In this document: in pieces, positions 23,001-36,088 of the stretch | How positions within the stretch are numbered: the first letter of the stretch is position 1 | Layout of the letters: every line of letters begins with the position of its first letter | From: Crossaster papposus | Lineage: Eukaryota > Echinodermata > Asteroidea > Velatida > Solasteridae | NCBI GenBank assembly: GCA_037893245.1 | Contig: JBAIAA010000599.1 | Coordinates: forward strand, 62,001-126,000 | Direction of reading: 5' to 3' | Length of the DNA: 64,000 bases | Made by a program: the position numbers and the translations under genes | The notes under the pieces: generated by a model | What the model saw: the letters and a program-made list of their open reading frames with translations, nothing else | The model's database searches: none | What the model was told of the DNA's origin: nothing

Positions 23001-25797
23001 AGCAGATTAGTGAGTGTTACCATCACAGTGTGACTGAGAGCTGTCACTGTGCTGAGCAGAATAGTGAGTGTTCACATCACAGTGTGACTGTGAGAACATT
23101 CACTGTGCTGAGCAGAATAGTGAGTGTTCCCGTTACAGTGTGACTGAGAGCTCTCACTGTGCTGAGCAGAATAGTAAGTGTTCCCATCACAGTGTGACTG
23201 ATCGCAGTGACTGTGCTGAGCAAAATATTGAGTGTTCCCATCACAGTGTGACTGAGAGCAGTCACTGTGCTAAACAGAATAGTTAGTGTTCCCATCAAAG
23301 TGTGACTGAGAGCAGTCACTGTGCTGAACAGAATAGTTAGTGTTCCCATCAAAGTGTGACTGAGAGCTGTCAAAGTGCTGAGCAGAATAGTAAGTGTTCA
23401 CATCACAGTGTGACTGAGAGCAGTCACTGTGCTGAGCACAAGAGTGAGTGTTCCCATCGCGGTGTGACTGCGAGAGCATTCACTGTGCAGAGCAGAATAG
23501 TGAGTGTTCCCATCACAGTGTTACAGAGAGCAGTCACTGTGCTGCGCAGAATAGTGAGTATTCCCATCACAGTTTGACTGTGAGAGCAGTCACTGTGCTG
23601 AGCAGAATAGTGAGTGTTCCCGTTACAGTGTGGCTGAGAGCTCTCACTGTGCTGAGCAGAATAGTGAGTGTTCCCATCACAGTGTGACTGAGAGCACTCA
23701 CTGTGCTGAGCAGAATAGTGAGTGTTCCCATCACAGTGTGACTGAGAGCAGTCACTGTGCTGAGCAAAATAGTGAGTGTTCCCATCACAGTGTGACTGCG
23801 AGAGCATTCATTGTCCAGAGCAGGATAGTGAGTGTTCCCGTTATAGTGTGGCTGAGAGCTCTCACTGTGCTGAGCAGAATAGTGAGTGTTCCCATCACAG
23901 TGTGACTGAGAGCAGTCACTGTGCTGAGCAGAATATTGAGTGTTCCCATAACATTGTGACTGAGAGCTCTCACTGTGCTGAGCAGAATAGTGAGTGTTCA
24001 CATCACAGTGTGACTGAGAGCAGTCACTGTGCTGAGCAGAATAGTGAGTGTTTCCATCACAGTGTGACTGTGAGAGCATTCACTGTGCTGAGCAGAATAG
24101 TGAGTGTTCCCGTTACAGTGTGACTGAGAGCTCTCACTGTGCTGAGCAGAATAGTGAGTGTTCCCATCACAGTGTGACTGAGCGCAGTGACTGTGCTGAG
24201 CAAAATATTGAGTGTTCCAATCACAGTGTTACAGAGAGCAGTCACTGTGCTGCGCAGAATAGTGAGTGTTCCCAACACAGTTTGACTGTGAGAGCAGTCA
24301 CTGTGCTGAGCAGAATAGTGAGTGTTACCATCACAGTGTGACTGAGAGCTGTCACTGTGCTGAGCAGAATAGTGAGTGTTCTCATCACAGTGTGACTGTG
24401 AGAGCATTAACTGTGCTGAGCAGAATAGTGAGTGTTCCCGTTACAGTGTGACTGAGAGCTCTCACTGTGCTGAGCAGAATAGTAAGTGTTCCCATCACAG
24501 TGTGACTGAGCGCAGTGACTGTGCTGAGCAAAATATTGAGTGTTCCCATCACAGTGTGACTGAGAGCAGTCACTGTGCTAAACAGAATAGTTAGTGTTCC
24601 CATCAAAGTGTGACTGAGAGCAGTCACTGTGCTGAACAGAATAGTTAGTGTTCCCATCAAAGTGTGACTGAGAGCTGTCAATGTGCTGAGCAGAATAGTA
24701 AGTGTTCACATCACAGTGTGACTGAGAGCAGTCACTGTGCTGAGCACAAGAGTGAGTGTTCCCATCGCGGTGTGACTGCGAGAGCATTCACTGTGCAGAG
24801 CAGAATAGTGAGTGTTCCCATCACAGTGTTACAGAGAGCAGTCACTGTGCTGCGCAGAATAGTGAGTATTCCCATCACAGTTTGACTGTGAGAGCAGTCA
24901 CTGTGCTGAGCAGAATAGTGAGTGTTCCCGTTACAGTGTGGCTGAGAGCTCACACTGTGCTGAGCAGAATAGTGAGTGTTCCCATCACAGTGTGACTGAG
25001 AGCTCTCACTGTGTTGAGCAGAATAGTGAGTGTTCCCATCACAGTGTGACTGAGAGCAGTCACTGTGCTGAGCAAAATAGTGAGTGTTCCCATCACAGTG
25101 TGACTGCGAGAGCATTAACTGTCCAGAGCAGGATAGTGAGTGTTCCCATCACCGTGTGACTGAGAGAAGTCACTGTGCTGAGCAAAATATTGAGTGTTCC
25201 CATCACAGTGTGACTGAGAGCAGTCACTGTGCTGAACAAAATAGTGAGTGTTCCCTTCACAGTGTGACTGAGAGCAGTCACTGTGCTGAACAGAATAGTG
25301 AGTGTTCCCTTCACAGTGTGACTGAGAGCAGTCACTGTGCTGAACAGAATAGTGAGTGTTCCCATCACAGTGTATACTGAGAGCAGTCACTGTGCTGAGC
25401 AGAATAGTGAGTGTTTTCATCACAATGCGACTGTGAGAGCAGTCACTGTGCAGAGCAGAATAGTAAGTGTTCCCATCACAGTGTGACTGCGAGAGCATTC
25501 ACTGTGCAGAGCAGAATAGTGAGTGTTCCCATCACAGTGTGACTGAGAGCTCTCACTGTGCTGAGCAGAATAGTGAGTGTTCCCATCACAGTGTGACTGA
25601 GCGCAGTGACTGTGCTGAGCAAAATATTGAGTGTTCCAATCACAGTGTTACAGAGAGCAGTCACTGTGCTGCGCAGAATAGTGAGTGTTCCCAACACAGT
25701 TTGACTGTGAGAGCAGTCACTGTGCTGAGCAGAATAGTGAGTGTTACCATCACAGTGTGACTGGGAGCTGTCACTGTGCTGAGCAGAATAGTGAGTG
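19738..25797. repeat. Block B: second copy of the 6.06-kb segment
   Basis: Matches block A (7,147-13,206) at 12,591 bp. Differences noted are CAGCGTGAC near 20,305, GTTCCCGTTACAG at 20,842 where block A has GTTCCAGTTACAG, CAGTGTTACAG near 22,378, CATCACAG near 23,568, and GACTGGGAGC near 25,765. The shared 1-bp insertion lies at about 25,373. Near-identity over 6 kb points to a recent event or to a merging or expansion error in the assembly. Confidence 0.88.
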
Positions 25798-28700
25798 TTC
25801 TCATCACAGTGTGACTGTGAGAGCATTCACTGTGCTGAGCAGAATAGTGAGTGTTTCCGTTACAGTGTGACTGAGAGCTCTCACTGTGCTGAGCAGAATA
25901 GTAAGTGTTCCCATCACAGTGTGACTGAGCGCAGTGACTGTGCTGAGCAAAATATTGAGTGTTCCCATCACAGTGTGACTGAGAGCAGTCACTGTGCTAA
26001 ACAGAATAGTTAGTGTTCCCATCAAAGTGTGACTGAGAGCAGTCACTGTGCTGAACAGAATAGTTAGTGTTCCCATCAAAGTGTGACTGAGAGCTGTCAA
26101 TGTGCTGAGCAGAATAGTAAGTGTTCACATCACAGTGTGACTGAGAGCAGTCACTGTGCTGAGCACAAGAGTGAGTGTTCCCATCGCGGTGTGACTGCGA
26201 GAGCATTCACTGTGCAGAGCAGAATAGTGAGTGTTCCCATCACAGTGTTACAGAGAGCAGTCACTGTGCTGCGCAGAATAGTGAGTATTCCCATCACAGT
26301 TTGACTGTGAGAGCAGTCACTGTGCTGAGCAGAATAGTGAGTGTTCCCGTTACAGTGTGGCTGAGAGCTCTCACTGTGCTGAGCAGAATAGTGAGTGTTC
26401 CCATCACAGTGTGACTGAGAGCTCTCACTGTGCTGAGCAGAATAGTGAGTGTTCCCATCACAGTGTGACTGAGAGCAGTCACTGTGCTGAGCAAAATAGT
26501 GAGTGTTCCCATCACAGTGTGACTGCGAGAGCATTCACTGTCCAGAGCAGGATAGTGAGTGTTCCCATCACCGTGTGACTGAGAGAAGTCACTGCGCTGA
26601 GCAAAATATTGAGTGTTCCCATCACAGTGTGACTGAGAGCAGTCACTGTGCTGAACAGAATAGTGAGTGTTCCCTTCACAGTGTGACTGAGAGCAGTCAC
26701 TGTGCTGAACAGAATAGTGAGTGTTCCCATCACAGTGTATACTGAGAGCAGTCACTGTGCTGAGCAGAATAGTGAGTGTTTTCATCACAATGCGACTGTG
26801 AGAGCAGTCACTGTGCAGAGCAGAATAGTGAGTGTTCCCATCACAGTGTGACTGCGAGAGCATTCACTGTGCAGAGCAGAATAGTGAGTGTTCCCATCAC
26901 AGTGTGACTGAGAGCAGTCATTGTGCTGCGCAGAATAGTGAGTGTTCCCATCACAGTGTGACTGAGAGCATTCACTGTGCTGAGCAGAATAGTGAGTGTT
27001 CCCGTTATAGTGTGGCTGAGAGCTCTCACTGTGCTGAGCAGAATAGTGAGTGTTCCCATCAGAGTGTGACTGAGAGCAGTCACTGTGCTGAGCAGAATAT
27101 TGAGTGTTCCCATAACAGTGTGACTGAGAGCTGTCACTGTGCTGAGCAGAATAGTGAGTGTTCACATCACAGTGTGACTGAGAGCAGTCACTGTGCTGAG
27201 CAGAATAGTGAGTGTTTCCATCACAGTGTGACTGTGAGAGCATTCACTGTGCTGAGCAGAATAGTGAACGGTGTTCCCGTTACAGTGTGACTGAGAGCTC
27301 TCACTGTGCTGAGCAGAATAGTGAGTGTTCCCATCACAGTGTGACTGAGCGCAGTGACTGTGCTGAGCAAAATATTGAGTGTTCCAATCACAGTGTTACA
27401 GAGAGAAGTCACTGTGCTGCGCAGAATAGTGAGTGTTCCCAACACAGTTTGACTGTGAGAGCAGTCACTGTGCTGAGCAGAATAGTGAGTGTTACCATCA
27501 CAGTGTGACTGAGAGCTGTCACTGTGCTGAGCAGAATAGTGAGTGTTCTCATCACAGTGTGACTGTGAGAGCATTCACTGTGCTGAGCAGAATAGTGATT
27601 GTTCCCGTTACAGTGTGACTGACAGCTCTAACTGTGCTGAGCAGAATAGTAAGTGTTCCCATCACAGTGTGACTGAGCGCAGTGACTGTGCTGAGCAAAA
27701 TATTGAGTGTTCCCATCACAGTGTGACTGAGAGCAGTCACTGTGCTAAACAGAATAGTTAGTGTTCCCATCAAAGTGTGACTGAGAGCAGTCACTGTGCT
27801 GAACATAATAGTTAGTGTTCCCATCAAAGTGTGACTGAGAGCTGTCAATGTGCTGAGCAGAATAGTAAGTGTTCACATCACAGTGTGACTGAGAGCAGTC
27901 ACTGTGCTGAGCACAAGAGTGAGTGTTCCCATCGCGGTGTGACTGCGAGAGCATTCACTGTGCAGAGCAGAATAGTGAGTGTTCCCATCACAGTGTTACA
28001 GAGAGCAGTCACTGTGCTGCGCAGAATAGTGAGTATTCCCATCACAGTTTGACTGTGAGAGCAGTCACTGTGCTGAGCAGAATAGTGAGTGTTCCCGTTA
28101 CAGTGTGGCTGAGAGCTCTCACTGTGCTGAGCAGAATAGTGAGTGTTCCCATCACAGTGTGACTGAGAGCTCTCACTGTGCTGAGCACAATAGTGAGTGT
28201 TCCCTTCACAGTGTGACTGAGAGCAGTCACTGTGCTGAACAGAATAGTGAGTGTTCCCATCACAGTGTGACTGAGAGCAGTCACTGTGCTGAGCAGAATA
28301 GTGAGTGTTTTCATCACAATGCGACTGTGAGAGCAGTCACTGTGCAGAGCAGAATAGTGAGTGTTCCCATCACAGTGTGACTGCGAGAGCATTCACTGTG
28401 CAGAGCAGAATAGTGAGTGTTCCCATCACAGTGGGACTGAGAGCAGTCATTGTGCTGCGCAGAATAGTGAGTGTTCCCATCACAGTTTGACTGTGAGAGC
28501 AGTCACTGTGCTGAGCAGAATAGTGAGTGTTCCCATCACAGTGTGACTGAGAGCATTCACTGTGCTGAGCAGAATAGTGAGTGTTCCCGTTATAGTGTGG
28601 CTGAGAGCTCTCACTGTGCTGAGCAGAATAGTGAGTGTTCCCATCAGAGTGTGACTGAGAGCAGTCACTGTGCTGAGCAGAATAGTTAGTGTTCCCATCA

Positions 28701-31622
28701 AAGTGTGACTGAGAGCTGTCAATGTGCTGAGCAGAATAGTAAGTGTTCACATCACAGTGTGACTGAGAGCAGTCACTGTGCTGAGCACAAGAGTGAGTGT
28801 TCCCATCGCGGTGTGACTGCGAGAGCATTCACTGTGCAGAGCAGAATAGTGAGTGTTCCCATCACAGTGTTACAGAGAGCAGTCACTGTGCTGCGCAGAA
28901 TAGTGAGTATTCCCATCACAGTTTGACTGTGAGAGCAGTCACTGTGCTGAGCAGAATAGTGAGTGTTCCCGTTACAGTGTGGCTGAGAGCTCTCACTGTG
29001 CTGAGCAGAATAGTGAGTGTTCCCATCACAGTGTGACTGAGAGCTCTCACTGTGCTGAGCAGAATAGTGAGTGTTCCCATCACAGTGTGACTGAGAGCAG
29101 TCACTGTGCTGAGCAAAATAGTGAGTGTTCCCATCACAGTGTGACTGCGAGAGCATTCACTGTCCAGAGCAGGATAGTGAGTGTTCCCATCACCGTGTGA
29201 CTGAGAGCAGTCACTGTGCTGAGCAAAATATTGAGTGTTCCCATCACAGTGTGACTGAGAGCAGTCACTGTGCTGAACAAAATAGTGAGTGTTCCCTTCA
29301 CAGTGTGACTGAGAGCAGTCACTGTGCTGAACAGAATAGTGAGTGTTCCCTTCACAGTATGACTGAGAGCAGTCACTGTGCTGAACAGAATAGTGAGTGT
29401 TCCCATCACAGTGTGACTGAGAGCAGTCACTGTGCTGAGCAGAATAGTGAGTGTTTTCATCACAATGCGACTGTGATAGCAGTCACTGTGCAGAGCAGAA
29501 TAGTGAGTGTTCCCATCACAGTGTGACTGCGAGAGCATTCACTGTGCAGAGCAGAATAGTGAGTGTTCCCATCACAGTGTGACTGAGAGCAGTCATTGTG
29601 CTGCGCAGAATAGTGAGTGTTCCCATCACAGTTTGACTGTGAGAGCAGTCACTGTGCTGAGCAGAATAGTGAGTGTTCCCATCACAGTGTGACTGAGAGC
29701 ATTCACTGTGCTGAGCAGAATAGTGAGTGTTCCCGTTATAGTGTGGCTGAGAGCTCTCACTGTGCTGAGCACAATAGTGAGTGTTCCCATCAGAGTGTGA
29801 CTGAGAGCAGTCACTGTGCTGAGCAGAATATTGAGTGTTCCCATAACAGTGTGACTGAGAGCTGTCACTGTGCTCAGCAGAATAGTGAGTGTTCACATCA
29901 CAGTGTGACTGAGATCAGTTACTGTGCTGAGCAGAATAGTGAGTGTTTCCATCACAGTGTGACTGTCAGAGCATTCACTGTTCTGAGCAGAATAGTGAGT
30001 GTTCCCGTTACAGTGTGACTGAGAGCTCTCACTGTGCTGAGCAGAATAGTGAGTGTTCCCATCACAGTGTGACTGAGCGCAGTGACTGTGCTGAGCAAAA
30101 TATTGAGTGTTCCAATCACAGTGTTACAGAGAGCAGTCACTGTGCTGCGCAGAATAGTGAGTGTTCCCAACACAGTTTGACTGTGAGAGCAGTCACTGTG
30201 CTGAGCAGAATAGTGAGTGTTACCATCACAGTGTGACTGAGAGCTGTCACTGTGCTGAGCAGAATAGTGAGTGTTCTCATCACAGTGTAACTGTGAGAGC
30301 ATTCACTGTGCTGAGCAGAATAGTGAGTGTTCCCGTTACAGTGTGACTGAGAGCTCTCACTGTGCTGAGCAGAATAGTAAGTGTTCCCATCACAGTGTGA
30401 CTGAGTGCAGTAACTGTGCTGAGCAAAATATTGAGTGTTCCCATCACAGTGTGACTGAGAGCAGTCACTGTGCTAAACAGAATAGTTAGTGTTCCCATCA
30501 AAGTGTGACTGAGAGCAGTCACTGTGCTGAACAGAATAGTTAGTGTTCCCATCAAAGTGTGACTGAGAGCTGTCAATGTGCTGAGCAGAATAGTAAGTGT
30601 TCACATCACAGTGTGACTGAGAGCAGTCACTGTGCTGAGCACAAGAGTGAGTGTTCCCATCGCGGTGTGACTGCGAGAGCATTCACTGTGCAGAGCAGAA
30701 TAGTGAGTGTTCCCATCACAGTGTTACAGAGAGCAGTCACTGTGCTGCGCAGAATAGTGAGTATTCCCATCACAGTTTGACTGTGAGAGCAGTCACTGTG
30801 CTGAGCAGAATAGTGAGTGTTCCCGTTACAGTGTGGCTGAGAGCTCTCACTGTGCTGAGCAGAATAGTGAGTGTTCCCATCACAGTGTGACTGAGAGCTC
30901 TCACTGTGCTGAGCAGAATAGTGAGTGTTCCCATCACAGTGTGACTGAGAGCAGTCACTGTGCTGAGCAAAATAGTGAGTGTTCCCATCACAGTGTGACT
31001 GCGAGAGCATTCACTGTCCAGAGCAGGATAGTGAGTGTTCCCTTCACAGTGTGACTGAGAGCATTCACTGTCCAGAGCAGGATAGTGAGTGTTCCCTTCA
31101 CAGTGTGACTGAGAGCAGTCACTGTGCTTAACAGAATAGTGAGTGTTTTCATCACAATGCGACTGTGAGAGCAGTCACTGTGCAGAGCAGAATAGTGAGT
31201 GTTCCCATCACAGTGTGACTGCGAGAGCATTCACTGTGCAGAGCAGAATAGTGAGTGTTCCCATCACAGTGTGACTGAGAGCAGTCACTGTGCTGCGCAG
31301 AATAGTGAGTGTTCCCATCACAGTTTGACTGTGAGAGCAGTCACTGTGCTGAGCAGAATAGTGAGTGTTCCCATCACAGTGTGACTGAGAGCATTCACTG
31401 TGCTGAGCAGAATAGTGAGTGTTCCTGTTATAGTGTGGCTGAGAGCTCTTACTGTGCTGAGCAGAATAGTGAGTGTTCCCATCACAGTGTGACTGAGAGC
31501 AGTCACTGTGCTGAGCAGAATATTGAGTGTTCCCATAACAGTGTGACTGAGAGCTGTCACTGTGCTGAACAGAATAGTGAGTGTTCCCATCACAGTGTGA
31601 CTGAGAGCTGTCAATGTGCTGA
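25798..31622. repeat. Transitional block of short higher-order repeats
   Basis: Array monomers only, organised as overlapping shorter repeats. The segment beginning near 25,795 resembles 24,376 onward (shift 1,419 bp), and that beginning near 27,543 resembles 25,795 onward (shift 1,748 bp). The part beginning near 30,271 resembles 27,543 onward (2,728 bp) and that near 30,560 resembles 28,706 onward (1,854 bp). The odd or non-standard shifts are explained by a 1-bp insertion near 26,740 and a 3-bp insertion at about 27,268-27,270. Substitutions are more numerous here than in the long duplications, for example at 27,600, 27,622, 29,359 and 30,290. Confidence 0.75.
27268..27270 (+). other. Private 3-bp insertion in one monomer
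   Basis: The monomer reads AATAGTGAACGGTGTTCCCG where all sister copies read AATAGTGAGTGTTCCCG. The extra ACG makes this monomer 57 bp long and keeps the local reading frame. I saw it nowhere else, so it arose after the surrounding units had been copied, or it is a sequence error. Confidence 0.85.
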
Positions 31623-34600
31623 GCAGAATAGTAAGTGTTCACATCACAGTGTGACTGAGAGCTCTCATTGTGCTGAGCAAGATAGTAAGTGTTCACATCA
31701 CAGTGTGTCTGACATCTCTCACTGTGCTGAGCAGAATAGTGAGTGTTGCCATCACAGTGTGACTGACAGCAGTCACTGTGCTGAGCAAAATAGTGAGTGT
31801 TCCCATCACAGTGTGACTGAGAGCAGTTACTGTGCTGAACAAAATAGTGAGTGTTCCCTTCACAGTGTGACTAAGAGCAGTCACTGTGCTGAACAGAATA
31901 GTGAGTGTTCCCATCACAGTGTGACTGAGAGCAGTCACTGTGCTGAGCAGAATAGTGAGTGTTTTCATCACAATGCGACTGTGAGAGCAGTCACTGTGCA
32001 GAGCAGATTAGTGAGTGTTCCCATCACAGTGTGACTGCGAGAGCATTCACTTTGCAGAGCAGAATAGTGAGTGTTCCCATCACAGTGTGACTGAGAGCAG
32101 TCACTGTGCTAAACAGAATATTTAGTGTTCCCATCACAGTGTGACTGAGCGCAGTGACTGTGCTGAGCAAAATATTGAGTGTTCCCATCACAGTGTGACT
32201 GAGAGCAGTCACTGTGCTAAACAGAATAGTTAGTGTTCCCATCAAAGTGTGACTGAGAGCAGTCACTGTGCTGAACAGAATAGTTAGTGTTCCCATCAAA
32301 GTGTGACTGAGAGCTGTCAATGTGCTGAGCAGAATAGTAAGTGTTCACATCACAGTGTGACTGAGAGCAGTCACTGTGCTGAGCACAAGAGTGAGTGTTC
32401 CCATCGCGGTGTGACTGCGAGAGCATTCACTGTGCAGAGCAGAATAGTGAGTGTTCCCATCACAGTGTTACAGAGAGCAGTCACTGTGCTGCGCAGAATA
32501 GTGAGTATTCCCATCACAGTTTGACTGTGAGAGCAGTCACTGTGCTGAGCAGAATAGTGAGTGTTCCCGTTACAGTGTGGCTGAGAGCTCTCACTGTGCT
32601 GAGCAGAATAGTGAGTGTTCCCATCACAGTGTGACTGAGAGCTCTCACTGTGCTGAGCAGAATAGTGAGTGTTCCCATCACAGTGTGACTGAGAGCAGTC
32701 ACTGTGCTGAGCAAAATAGTGAGTGTTCCCATCACAGTGTGACTGCGAGAGCATTCACTGTCCAGAGCAGGATAGTGAGTGTTCCCTTCACAGTGTGACT
32801 GAGAGCATTCACTGTCCAAAGCAGGATAGTGAGTGTTCCCTTCACAGTGTGACTGAGAGCAGTCACTGTGCTGAGCAGAATAGTGAGTGTTTTCATCACA
32901 ATGCGACTGTGAGAGCAGTCACTGTGCAGAGCAGAATAGTGAGTGTTCCCATCACAGTGTGACTGCGAGAGCATTCACTGTGCAGAGCAGAATAGTGAGT
33001 GTTCCCATCACAGTGTGACTGAGAGCAGTCACTGTGCTGCGCAGAATAGTGAGTGTTCCCATCACAGTTTGACTGTGAGAGCAGTCACTGTGCTGAGCAG
33101 AATAGTGAGTGTTCCCATCACAGTGTGACTGAGAGCATTCACTGTGCTGAGCAGAATAGTGAGTGTTCCTGTTATAGTGTGGCTGAGAGCTCTTACTGTG
33201 CTGAGCAGAATAGTGAGTGTTCCCATCACAGTGTGACTGAGAGCAGTCACTGTGCTGAGCAGAATATTGAGTGTTCCCATAACAGTGTGACTGAGAGCTG
33301 TCACTGTGCTGAGCAGAATAGTGAGTGTTCACATCACAGTGTGACTGAGAGCAGTCACTGTGCTGAGCAGAATAGTGAGTGTTTCCATCACAGTGTGACT
33401 GTGAGAGCATTCAATGTGCTGAGCAGAATAGTGAGTGTTCCCGTTACAGTGTGACTGAGAGCTCTCACTGTGCTGAGCAGAATAGTGAGTGTTCCCATCA
33501 CAGTGTGACTGAGTGCAGTGACTGTGCTGAGCAAAATATTGAGTGTTCCCATCACAGTGTGACTGAGAGCAGTCACTGTGCTGAACAGAATAGTGAGTGT
33601 TCCCATCACAGTGTGACTGAGAGCTGTCAATGTGCTGAGCAGAATAGTAAGTGTTCACATCACAGTGTGACTGAGAGCTCTAATTGTGCTGAGCAAGATA
33701 GTAAGTGTTCACATCACAGTGTGTCTGACATCTCTCACTGTGCTGAGCAGAATAGTGAGTGTTGCCATCACAGTGTGACTGACAGCAGTCACTGTGCTGA
33801 GCAAAATAGTGAGTGTTCCCATCACAGTGTGACTGAGAGCTGTCAATGTGCTGAGCAGAATAGTAAGTGTTCACATCACAGTGTGACTGAGAGCTCTCAT
33901 TGTGCTGAGCAAGATAGTAAGTGTTCACATCACAGTGTGTCTGACATCTCTCACTGTGCTGAGCAGAATAGTGAGTGTTCCCATCACAGTGTGACTGCGA
34001 GAGCATTCACTGTCCAGAGCAGGATAGTGAGTGTTCCCTTCACAGTGTGACTGAGAGCATTCACTGTCCAGAGCAGGATAGTGAGTGTTCCCTTCACAGT
34101 GTGACTGAGAGCAGTCACTGTGCTTAACAGAATAGTGAGTGTTTTCATCACAATGCGACTGTGAGAGCAGTCACTGTGCAGAGCAGAATAGTGAGTGTTC
34201 CCATCACAGTGTGACTGCGAGAGCATTCACTGTGCAGAGCAGAATAGTGAGTGTTCCCATCACAGTGTGACTGAGAGCAGTCACTGTGCTGCGCAGAATA
34301 GTGAGTGTTCCCATCACAGTTTGACTGTGAGAGCAGTCACTGTGCTGAGCAGAATAGTGAGTGTTCCCATCACAGTGTGACTGAGAGCATTCACTGTGCT
34401 GAGCAGAATAGTGAGTGTTCCTGTTATAGTGTGGCTGAGAGCTCTTACTGTGCTGAGCAGAATAGTGAGTGTTCCCATCACAGTGTGACTGAGAGCAGTC
34501 ACTGTGCTGAGCAGAATATTGAGTGTTCCCATAACAGTGTGACTGAGAGCTGTCACTGTGCTGAGCAGAATAGTGAGTGTTCACATCACAGTGTGACTGA

Positions 34601-36088
34601 GAGCAGTCACTGTGCTGAGCAGAATAGTGAGTGTTTCCATCACAGTGTGACTGTGAGAGCATTCAATGTGCTGAGCAGAATAGTGAGTGTTCCCATCACA
34701 GTGTGACTGAGAGCATTCACTGTGCTGAGCAGAATAGTGAGTGTTCCCGTTATAGTGTGGCTGAGAGGTCTCACTGTGCTGAGCACAATAGTGAGTGTTC
34801 CCATCAGAGTGTGACTGAGAGCAGTCACTGTGCTGAGCAGAATATTGAGTGTTCCCATAACAGTGTGACTGAGAGCTGTCACTGTGCTCAGCAGAATATT
34901 GAGTGTTCCCATAACAGTGTGACTGAGAGCTGTCACTGTGCTGAGCAGAATAGTGAGTGTTTCCATCACAGTGTGACTGTGAGAGCATTCAATGTGCTGA
35001 GCAGAATAGTGAGTGTTCCCGTTACAGTGTGACTGAGAGCTCTCACTGTGCTGAGCAGAATAGTGAGTGTTCCCATCACAGTGTGACTGAGCGCAGTGAC
35101 TGTGCTGAGCAAAATATTGAGTGTTCCCATCACAGTGTGACTGAGAGCAGTCACTGTGCTGAACAGAATAGTGAGTGTTCCCATCACAGTGTGACTGAGA
35201 GCTGTCAATGTGCTGAGCAGAATAGTAAGTGTTCACATCACAGTGTGACTGAGAGCTCTCATTGTGCTGAGCAAGATAGTAAGTGTTCACATCACAGTGT
35301 GTCTGACATCTCTCACTGTGCTGAGCAGAATAGTGAGTGTTGCCATCACAGTGTGACTGACAGCAGTCACTGTGCTGAGCAAAATAGTGAGTGTTCCCAT
35401 CACAGTGTGACTGAGAGCAGTTACTGTGCTGAACAAAATAGTGAGTGTTCCCTTCACAGTGTGACTAAGAGCAGTCACTGTGCTGAACAGAATAGTGAGT
35501 GTTCCCATCACAGTGTGACTGAGAGCAGTCACTGTGCTGAGCAGAATAGTGAGTGTTTTCATCACAATGCGACTGTGAGAGCAGTCACTGTGCAGAGCAG
35601 ATTAGTGAGTGTTCCCATCACAGTGTGACTGCGAGAGCATTCACTTTGCAGAGCAGAATAGTGAGTGTTCCCATCACAGTGTGACTGAGAGCAGTCACTG
35701 TGCTAAACAGAATAGTTAGTGTTCCCATCACAGTGTGACTGAGCGCAGTGACTGTGCTGAGCAAAATATTGAGTGTTCCCATCACAGTGTGACTGAGAGC
35801 AGTCACTGTGCTAAACAGAATAGTTAGTGTTCCCATCAAAGTGTGACTGAGAGCAGTCACTGTGCTGAACAGAATAGTTAGTGTTCCCATCAAAGTGTGA
35901 CTGAGAGCTGTCAATGTGCTGAGCAGAATAGTAAGTGTTCACATCACAGTGTGACTGAGAGCAGTCACTGTGCTGAGCACAAGAGTGAGTGTTCCCATCG
36001 CGGTGTGACTGCGAGAGCATTCACTGTGCAGAGCAGAATAGTGAGTGTTCCCATCACAGTGTTACAGAGAGCAGTCACTGTGCTGCGC
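31623..36088. repeat. 4,464-bp tandem duplication, copy 1
   Basis: Bases 31,623-36,088 are followed directly by a copy of themselves. The length fits 82 monomers with eighteen 56-bp forms. All variants I compared match the second copy, including the rare AACAGAATATTTAG near 32,112 and the nested 216-bp duplication at 33,625-34,056. The right junction, near 36,087-36,096, joins CTGCGCAGAATAGT to AAGTGTTCAC, a combination not seen at the other CTGCGCAG monomers. Confidence 0.9.
33625..34056. repeat. Nested 216-bp duplication (four monomers, twice)
   Basis: The motif TGTCAATGTG at 33,625 recurs at 33,841, exactly 216 bp (4 x 54) later. It is followed each time by the AGCAAGATAGTAAG and GTGTCTGACATC classes. 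The same doubled arrangement appears in the second 4,464-bp copy at 38,089 and 38,305. Related tracts elsewhere, for example 35,195-35,560, have it once. The first repeat has GCTCTAATTG and the second GCTCTCATTG, so the two halves have already diverged at one base. The end given is approximate. Confidence 0.78.

Noticed and set aside
31309-32034. Longest plus-strand open frame (241 codons), with an 18-residue Cys/His-rich repeat of the type SSHCAEQNSECSHHSVTE; similar 223-codon frames occur elsewhere (for example 8,515-9,186 and 41,427-42,098).
   Set aside because: A 54-bp monomer without an in-frame stop gives long frames by arithmetic alone. The frames start and end wherever a 56-bp monomer or a stop variant falls. 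Changes in the monomers show no bias towards keeping codons, and there is no start context, unique N terminus or flanking gene structure.
34640-35290. Minus-strand open frames with MGTLTILLSTVTALSHTV or SQSHCDGNTHYSAQHSDC repeats (up to 216 codons).
   Set aside because: These are the reverse-strand readings of the same monomer. Several frames are open at once over the same bases, which is what a stop-poor tandem repeat gives and not what a gene gives. The hydrophobic look of one frame is not evidence of a membrane protein.
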